From Candidatus Nomurabacteria bacterium (GTDB taxonomy: Bacteria; Patescibacteriota; Minisyncoccia; Phycocordibacterales; UBA10002): DNA of 15,138 bases. Position 1 is the stretch's first letter; the number at the start of each line of letters is the position of its first letter. Under the pieces are notes generated by a model, which worked only from the letters and a program-made list of their open reading frames with translations, was not told the origin of the DNA and did no database searches. The position numbers and the translations under genes were made by a program. Positions 11,136 to 15,138 of this stretch are shown here, one piece after another. Where the stretch lies: NCBI GenBank assembly GCA_943349725.1, contig CALQZP010000020.1, forward strand, positions 1-15,138, given 5' to 3'.

Positions 11136-11206
11136 CGGGGCGTAGTGTAACGGTAGCATTCATGCTTTGGGAGCATGCGGTCCGAGTTCAAATCTCGGCG
11201 CCCCGA
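11136..11206 (+). tRNA. tRNA-Pro (anticodon TGG), CCA not encoded
   Basis: The acceptor CGGGGCG/CGCCCCG is perfect. The anticodon stem CATGC/GCATG holds loop TTTGGGA with anticodon TGG, and the T arm is CCGAG-TTCAAAT-CTCGG. The discriminator A (11206) is followed by ATT, so CCA must be added by the cca product. A TATCCT at 11121-11126 is a possible -10. Confidence 0.95.
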
Positions 11207-11255
11207 ATTTGTTTTCTTAGAGAGCTATTTCAATGATAGGAGAGTCTTTACGCGT

Positions 11256-12557
11256 ATGAAATCTTTTCTAAAGAAATGTGTGTTGATAATACTAATGCTT
11301 GAGGCGAAGCTTTCGTTTTCACGCCACCGCCCCCGCATCATTGCTATTACAGGGAGTGTTGGTAAAACTTCCACCAAGGATGCTGTTTTTTGCGCACTTA
11401 GGCCTTTCTTTTCTGTGCGGAGGAACGAAAAAAGCTATAACAGTGATTTTGGCGTACCGCTGACTATTTTGGGTCTCAACAACTCCGTCAATAACCCAAT
11501 TTTATGGCTTTGGAATCTCTTGGTTGGCGCAACGCGTATGGTTCTTCCTGAAAAAAACCTTAGTTGGTTGGTGTTGGAGGTTGGGGCAGGGGAGCCGGGA
11601 GATATCAAGAAGTTTGCCGGCATGCTCGCTCCCGATATCGCTATAATCACGCGATTTGCGGAGGTTCCTGTGCACGTTGAGTTTTTTCCTACGGTAGAAG
11701 CGCTCATTGCGGAGAAAACAGAGCTTGCTCGTGCGGTAAGAAAAGACGGGACGCTTGTTCTTGGGGGTGATGACGAGAAAGTACTTGCTCTTAAGCAACA
11801 GTTTCCCGACCACCACACGGTGCTTTATGGCGCCAATGAGACGTCGGACGTTCGCGGTTCTGGATATTCGCCTGTCTACGAAAAGGTAAAAACATTCCAA
11901 TTCCCTTCAAGCGTACAGTTTATTGTATCGGTCGGTTCACATTCTTTTCCAGTTTTATTGAAAGGTGTACTCGGAGCGCATCTTATACAGCCGGTTCTCG
12001 CGGCATTCAGCGTTGCGAGCGCTCTCAAACTTGACTTGAATCGTGTAGCGGAGACGTTTAAGAGCTTTGCTTCACCTCCGGGACGGATGCGAATCATCAC
12101 CGGTACGAATAACTCCCTCATTATCGATGATTCATACAACGCATCTCCCGTTGCTGTGCAAGGGGCTCTTATTTCGCTTGCCGCGCTTGAGGTAACAGGG
12201 AGAAAGATAGCGGTACTCGGCGACATGGCGGAACTTGGTGCTTTCGGACCGGAAGAACATCGAAAGATTGGCGCGCTTGTCGCAAAGTCGTGTGCGAAGC
12301 TTGTGGTTGTGGGGAACCTGGCGGAAGAAATCAAAAGCGGAGCGCTTTCGGCGGGTATGACCCCTGAACGTGTTCGTGCCTTCAAGACGAGTAGAGAGGC
12401 GGCCGATGTGCTGGCGCGTGATATTTCGGGGGGAGATGTAGTTTTGGTAAAAGGATCGCAGTCGGCTCGTATGGAGCGGATTGTTAAGGCGCTTATGCGT
12501 AACCCCGAGCGAGCTTCGGAACTGCTGGTCAGGCAAGAGCGGGAGTGGCTAGATTAA
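11256..12557 (+). CDS. murF: MurF-like Mur ligase lacking the N-terminal domain
   Basis: 433-aa Mur ligase, most like MurF, which adds D-Ala-D-Ala to UDP-MurNAc-tripeptide in the cytoplasm. The P-loop ITGSVGKTSTK is at 31-41, NEKSYNSDFGVPLTILG follows (the conserved Asn-rich MurF segment), then LEVGAGEPGDI, the GGDDE region, PPGRMRI...IIDDSYNASP at the domain 2/3 junction, and KIAVLGDMAELG in the C-terminal domain. In typical MurF the P-loop lies near residue 110. Here only about 30 residues precede it, including a hydrophobic stretch (VLIILMLEA), so the UDP-substrate-binding domain 1 is absent. ATG 11256 is chosen because upstream codons overlap tRNA-Pro; an AGGAG at 11238-11242 is a distant Shine-Dalgarno candidate. 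The adjacent ddl supplies D-Ala-D-Ala and supports the assignment. Confidence 0.88.
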   Translation: MKSFLKKCVLIILMLEAKLSFSRHRPRIIAITGSVGKTSTKDAVFCALRPFFSVRRNEKSYNSDFGVPLTILGLNNSVNNPILWLWNLLVGATRMVLPEKNLSWLVLEVGAGEPGDIKKFAGMLAPDIAIITRFAEVPVHVEFFPTVEALIAEKTELARAVRKDGTLVLGGDDEKVLALKQQFPDHHTVLYGANETSDVRGSGYSPVYEKVKTFQFPSSVQFIVSVGSHSFPVLLKGVLGAHLIQPVLAAFSVASALKLDLNRVAETFKSFASPPGRMRIITGTNNSLIIDDSYNASPVAVQGALISLAALEVTGRKIAVLGDMAELGAFGPEEHRKIGALVAKSCAKLVVVGNLAEEIKSGALSAGMTPERVRAFKTSREAADVLARDISGGDVVLVKGSQSARMERIVKALMRNPERASELLVRQEREWLD

Positions 12558-12565
12558 TACTTTTT

Positions 12566-12573
12566 GTTATAGT
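12566..12573 (+). promoter_or_regulatory. Extended -10 promoter of ddl
   Basis: TG-T-TATAGT (12565-12573 region), with the ATG at 12586. The predicted start leaves only about 5 nt of leader. There is no Shine-Dalgarno sequence before ddl. Confidence 0.4.
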
Positions 12574-12585
12574 GAGTTTCAAATT

Positions 12586-13692
12586 ATGGGGAGAAAACAA
12601 AAAATCAGAGTCGGAATTATATTTGGCGGGAAATCTACCGAGCATGAAGTGTCTTTGCAGTCCGCGAAGAATGTAATTTCCGCGCTGGATAAAGAAAAAT
12701 ACGAGCCGATCTTAATCGGCATTGATAAGGAAGGGAAGTGGCACCGCAGTTCGGGAGCGGACTATCTTTTGAATAGCGAGAATCCGAAACTCATCGCACT
12801 CAACAAAAAAGTGGCAGAGGGGATGGTGCTCGTTCCCGGGGAAGAGAAGCAACTTATGACGCTTCAGGGTGAGGAAGAGAATCAGGTATTGGATGTGGTT
12901 TTTCCGGTCCTCCATGGGCCACTCGGAGAAGACGGAACGATGCAGGGGCTTTTGAAGTTGATGGATATTCCGTTTGTGGGGCCAGGAGTCCTCGGTTCCG
13001 CAATTGGTATGGACAAGGACGTGCAGAAGAGGCTTCTCCGTGACGCGGGGATTCCTGTCGCACGATTTATTGTCTTGCATGAAACGAAAGAAGGATTTTC
13101 TTTTTCCAAAATAAAGAAGGAGCTCGGCCTTCCACTTTTCGTGAAGCCGGCAAACGCGGGGTCCTCTGTGGGGGTGAGTAAAGTTAAGACTGAAGCCGAT
13201 TTTAAGTCCGCAGTCGCCGATGCGTTTAAATACGATAACAAGATTCTTATTGAAGAGGGGATAGACGGACGCGAAATAGAGTGCGCGGTGCTCGGGAATG
13301 AAAATCCTATCGCCTCGGTACCGGGGGAAATAAAACCAACTCATGAGTTTTACTCGTACGAAGCGAAATATATTGATGAGCAGGGAGCGATCTCTGAGAT
13401 TCCGGCCAAGCTCCCTGCAAAGATAGCAAAAAAAGTACAGGAAACCGCCGTTTCCGTTTTCAAGATACTTGAGTGCGAGGGTCTAGCCCGGGTGGATTGC
13501 TTTGTTACCAAAGACGGTCGCGTGCTGGTAAATGAGATAAACACCATTCCCGGCTTCACTAAAATCAGTATGTACCCCAAGCTCTGGGAAGCCTCCGGTA
13601 TTCCGTATCCGAAACTCATTGATACGCTCATCACCCTCGCGCTTGCCCGCGCACAGCGCGAGAAACGCATCGCGACTAAGTTCAAGGCCTAG
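12586..13692 (+). CDS. ddl: D-alanine--D-alanine ligase
   Basis: 368-aa ATP-grasp ligase joining two D-alanines for peptidoglycan precursors. Visible motifs: N-terminal VGIIFGGKSTEHEVSLQSA, FPVLHGPLGEDGTMQG, GSAIGMDKDVQKRLL, the ATP-grasp KPANAGSSVGVSKV, the omega-loop EFYSYEAKYID, and the metal-binding ARVDCFV...VLVNEINTIPGFT. The Tyr in YSYEAKY is the residue typical of D-Ala-D-Ala enzymes rather than VanA-type D-Ala-D-Lac ligases. Length fits the longer DdlA-type group. It lies 28 bp after murF on the same strand, consistent with one functional unit for the D-Ala-D-Ala branch, and is followed by a clear terminator. Confidence 0.97.
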   Translation: MGRKQKIRVGIIFGGKSTEHEVSLQSAKNVISALDKEKYEPILIGIDKEGKWHRSSGADYLLNSENPKLIALNKKVAEGMVLVPGEEKQLMTLQGEEENQVLDVVFPVLHGPLGEDGTMQGLLKLMDIPFVGPGVLGSAIGMDKDVQKRLLRDAGIPVARFIVLHETKEGFSFSKIKKELGLPLFVKPANAGSSVGVSKVKTEADFKSAVADAFKYDNKILIEEGIDGREIECAVLGNENPIASVPGEIKPTHEFYSYEAKYIDEQGAISEIPAKLPAKIAKKVQETAVSVFKILECEGLARVDCFVTKDGRVLVNEINTIPGFTKISMYPKLWEASGIPYPKLIDTLITLALARAQREKRIATKFKA

Positions 13693-13743
13693 CAGGAGGA
13701 ATTCTCCCACCCTTTTTCTCGTCACGATATACTGTATTGAATT

Positions 13744-13767
13744 AATAGCCCCTAATGGGGCTATTTT
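13744..13767 (+). terminator. Rho-independent terminator after ddl
   Basis: Stem AATAGCCCC / GGGGCTATT with a TAAT loop, followed by TTG. The GC-rich stem is strong and the T-run is short. It separates the cell-wall genes from the accessory genes on the right. Confidence 0.75.
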
Positions 13768-13798
13768 GCTATCCACAGTAGTAAACTTGCATTAATAC

Positions 13799-13817
13799 CA
13801 ATAGTTTGATACTATTG
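13799..13817. promoter_or_regulatory. Operator-like palindrome upstream of the accessory pair
   Basis: CAATAGT-TTGAT-ACTATTG is a perfect 7-bp dyad 42 bp before the start of the 74-aa gene, placed where a repressor would overlap its promoter. No regulator gene is adjacent in the window. Confidence 0.45.
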
Positions 13818-13849
13818 CATTTGTAGCAGTATTTACTCAATAAACGTCA

Positions 13850-13855
13850 TATAAT
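13850..13855 (+). promoter_or_regulatory. Consensus -10 TATAAT directly before the 74-aa gene
   Basis: A perfect -10 hexamer only 3 nt from the ATG at 13859, with no recognisable -35. The start would fall at or just inside the start codon. Confidence 0.35.
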
Positions 13856-13858
13856 CTT

Positions 13859-14083
13859 ATGGGCGAAACAAATGAGCAAAGGGCGGATAGGTTTAAGAGA
13901 CTAGCAACCAAAAGAACCAATATAGTGCTTGATAGAATACGAGTTCTAGGGAATTGTGCCAATCGGGGAGCGTACGAGTATAGCGAGGCAGAAATTAACA
14001 AAATCTTTTCCGAAATTGACAGGCTACTTAAGGTCACAAGAGCAAAGTTTCAAGTTTCGAAAAATAAGGAATTCAAACTGTAA
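13859..14083 (+). CDS. 74-aa conserved-type protein of unknown function
   Basis: Small, charged, mostly helical protein, begins MGETNEQRADRFKRLATKRT. The block RVLGNCANRGAYEYSEAEINKIFSEIDRLL looks like a conserved family signature (LGN-x-ANR-x-x-YEY, then a helix with regular Ile/Leu); I recall similar small proteins in CPR and other bacteria but know no function. There is no signal peptide or transmembrane segment. It ends 4 nt before the GHKL ATPase gene, so the two are probably co-transcribed and could form a complex. The base composition is more AT-rich than in the cell-wall genes before it, which fits an acquired module. Confidence 0.75.
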   Translation: MGETNEQRADRFKRLATKRTNIVLDRIRVLGNCANRGAYEYSEAEINKIFSEIDRLLKVTRAKFQVSKNKEFKL

Positions 14084-14087
14084 ACAT

Positions 14088-15138
14088 ATGAGTAACTATA
14101 AACAGACCCTTTTAAAATTGTTAGAAGCTGATTCTGCAGATAAAGTGCAGGAAATTCTTAAAAGTGACCCTCTATTCCAAGGTAATACTTGGGAACCGCT
14201 TGGGGGTGATAGAACCAACATAACTACAGCAGGCAATCAACAGGAAGATCCGATTAATGCTTTAGTTGAGAAACCAATTAATTCAATTGACCATCTGCTT
14301 ATTAAGGAGTGCAGACTAAGGGGAATTGATCCTGAAAGTAATTTAGCACCTAAAACGATGAAAGAGGCGGTAGAGACCTTCTTTAATATTCCTGGCGGAG
14401 ATATTTCAAAGATTGACGATAAAGAAAGAAGAAAATTGGCCGGAAACGTGAGAATAATTGCTAGTGGATCAATTAAAACCCCCAATATCTCCGTAGTTGA
14501 TTTTGGAGAAGGACAGCACCCATCCCAGTTTTCTAGCACACTTCTTTCGTTACCGCGTGACAAAAGTAATAAAAATAAAATCCATTTTTTTCAAGGTAAA
14601 TTTAATCAAGGGGCAACTGGAGCATTATTATTTTGTGGTGGGGATAAATTCCAGCTAGTGCTTTCAAGAAAAGATCCTAGATTACTTAAGGATGAACAGA
14701 AGGATGAGTGGGGATTTACCCTGATTAGAAAGCGACCATATTCAGAGGTGTCTACCGATGAGAAAACTACATGGTTTGAGTATTTTGTTGATAGTAACAA
14801 AAGAATCTTTTCGTTTCCCGGTGAAGAGTTGGGGATTTTGCCCGATAACGAGAAAATGAATAGTGGGGTGTATATAAAAATGTATAGCTATGACTTGGGT
14901 AAATATTCAGCTAGCGATGTGACTTTAGAATTGTGGCGTGATTTGAATCGTAAACTATATTCTCCCGCATTGCCGATTATAATTCACGAAACTCGCGATT
15001 ACGGAGGGCATAGTTCTTCAAAAATTCTTGTTGGAAATAAGTACAGAACATTAAAAGACGAGAATGATAAAGTAAAGGAAAGAATCGTGTTTGATTCCAA
15101 TTTAGGTAAACTAGGAGTAAGAAAAGTTGAAGTTACTT
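14088..15138 (+). CDS. GHKL-type ATPase (HSP90/MutL/MORC-like fold), 3' end outside the window
   Basis: ORF open from ATG 14088 to the window end (350 codons, no stop). It carries the GHKL (Bergerat) ATP-binding motifs in order: N-box E61-KPI-N65-SI-D68, G1 box D138-F-G-E-G142, and a G2/lid-like GKFNQGATG at 170-178. Extra conserved-looking blocks are SIDHLLIKECRLRGIDPES, the aliphatic-rich IHFFQGKFNQGATGALLFC and a DEWGFTLIRKRP segment. This is a large stand-alone ATPase, not a histidine kinase (no HisKA region seen). Related GHKL proteins occur in restriction-like and other conflict modules (MutL/MORC-type families described by Iyer and colleagues), but no partner gene is visible except the 74-aa protein. 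AT-rich codon use and position after a terminator suggest an accessory module continuing to the right. Confidence 0.8.
   Translation, partial: MSNYKQTLLKLLEADSADKVQEILKSDPLFQGNTWEPLGGDRTNITTAGNQQEDPINALVEKPINSIDHLLIKECRLRGIDPESNLAPKTMKEAVETFFNIPGGDISKIDDKERRKLAGNVRIIASGSIKTPNISVVDFGEGQHPSQFSSTLLSLPRDKSNKNKIHFFQGKFNQGATGALLFCGGDKFQLVLSRKDPRLLKDEQKDEWGFTLIRKRPYSEVSTDEKTTWFEYFVDSNKRIFSFPGEELGILPDNEKMNSGVYIKMYSYDLGKYSASDVTLELWRDLNRKLYSPALPIIIHETRDYGGHSSSKILVGNKYRTLKDENDKVKERIVFDSNLGKLGVRKVEVT

Noticed and set aside
13769..13777. DnaA box CTATCCACA after the ddl terminator
   Set aside because: One mismatch to the consensus, single and isolated; no further origin features nearby.

Overview
The window looks like a chromosomal segment of a Patescibacteria (CPR) bacterium, probably of the Parcubacteria group. 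Reasons: very compact gene packing, almost no Shine-Dalgarno sequences, a MurF-like ligase without the usual N-terminal domain, a CPR-style small-protein repertoire, and spacers filled with short-unit inverted repeats. TGA is used as a real stop (6130-6132), so the Gracilibacteria/SR1 code does not apply. The assignment is by pattern recognition only; no database search was run.

Left arm (26-9847): every intact CDS is on the minus strand. Reading right to left: cca (CCA-adding enzyme), rpsO (S15), a NYN-domain nuclease, a three-gene toxin-antitoxin-like cassette (short HicB-like protein, antitoxin-like protein, RelE-type toxin), pnp (PNPase), a membrane-anchored protein of unknown function, a DksA/TraR-type zinc-finger protein and comM/yifB. 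rpsO and pnp, often neighbours in bacteria, are separated here by the NYN and toxin genes. A small plus-strand gene broken by an in-frame TAG lies between pnp and the toxin. A 700 bp spacer (7593-8305) has no CDS but holds a DnaA box, many hairpins and a strong plus-strand terminator, so it probably encodes a structured RNA.

Centre (9848-11060): transcription switches from all-minus to all-plus. Here lie tRNA-Arg(TCG), tRNA-Gly(GCC) followed by a 193 bp structured unit ending in a copy of the tRNA 3' end, two in-phase DnaA boxes, an AT-rich palindrome, and five parS-like ParB sites. Three of those sites are inside the yraN coding sequence. I read this as the probable replication origin and centromere of the chromosome.

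Right arm (11136-15138): everything is on the plus strand. tRNA-Pro(TGG), a murF-like ligase and ddl (peptidoglycan precursor synthesis) end at a terminator at 13744. After it comes a more AT-rich, accessory-looking pair: a 74-aa protein of unknown function and a large GHKL-type ATPase (HSP90/MutL/MORC-like fold) that runs off the window and may be the first part of a conflict or DNA-processing system.
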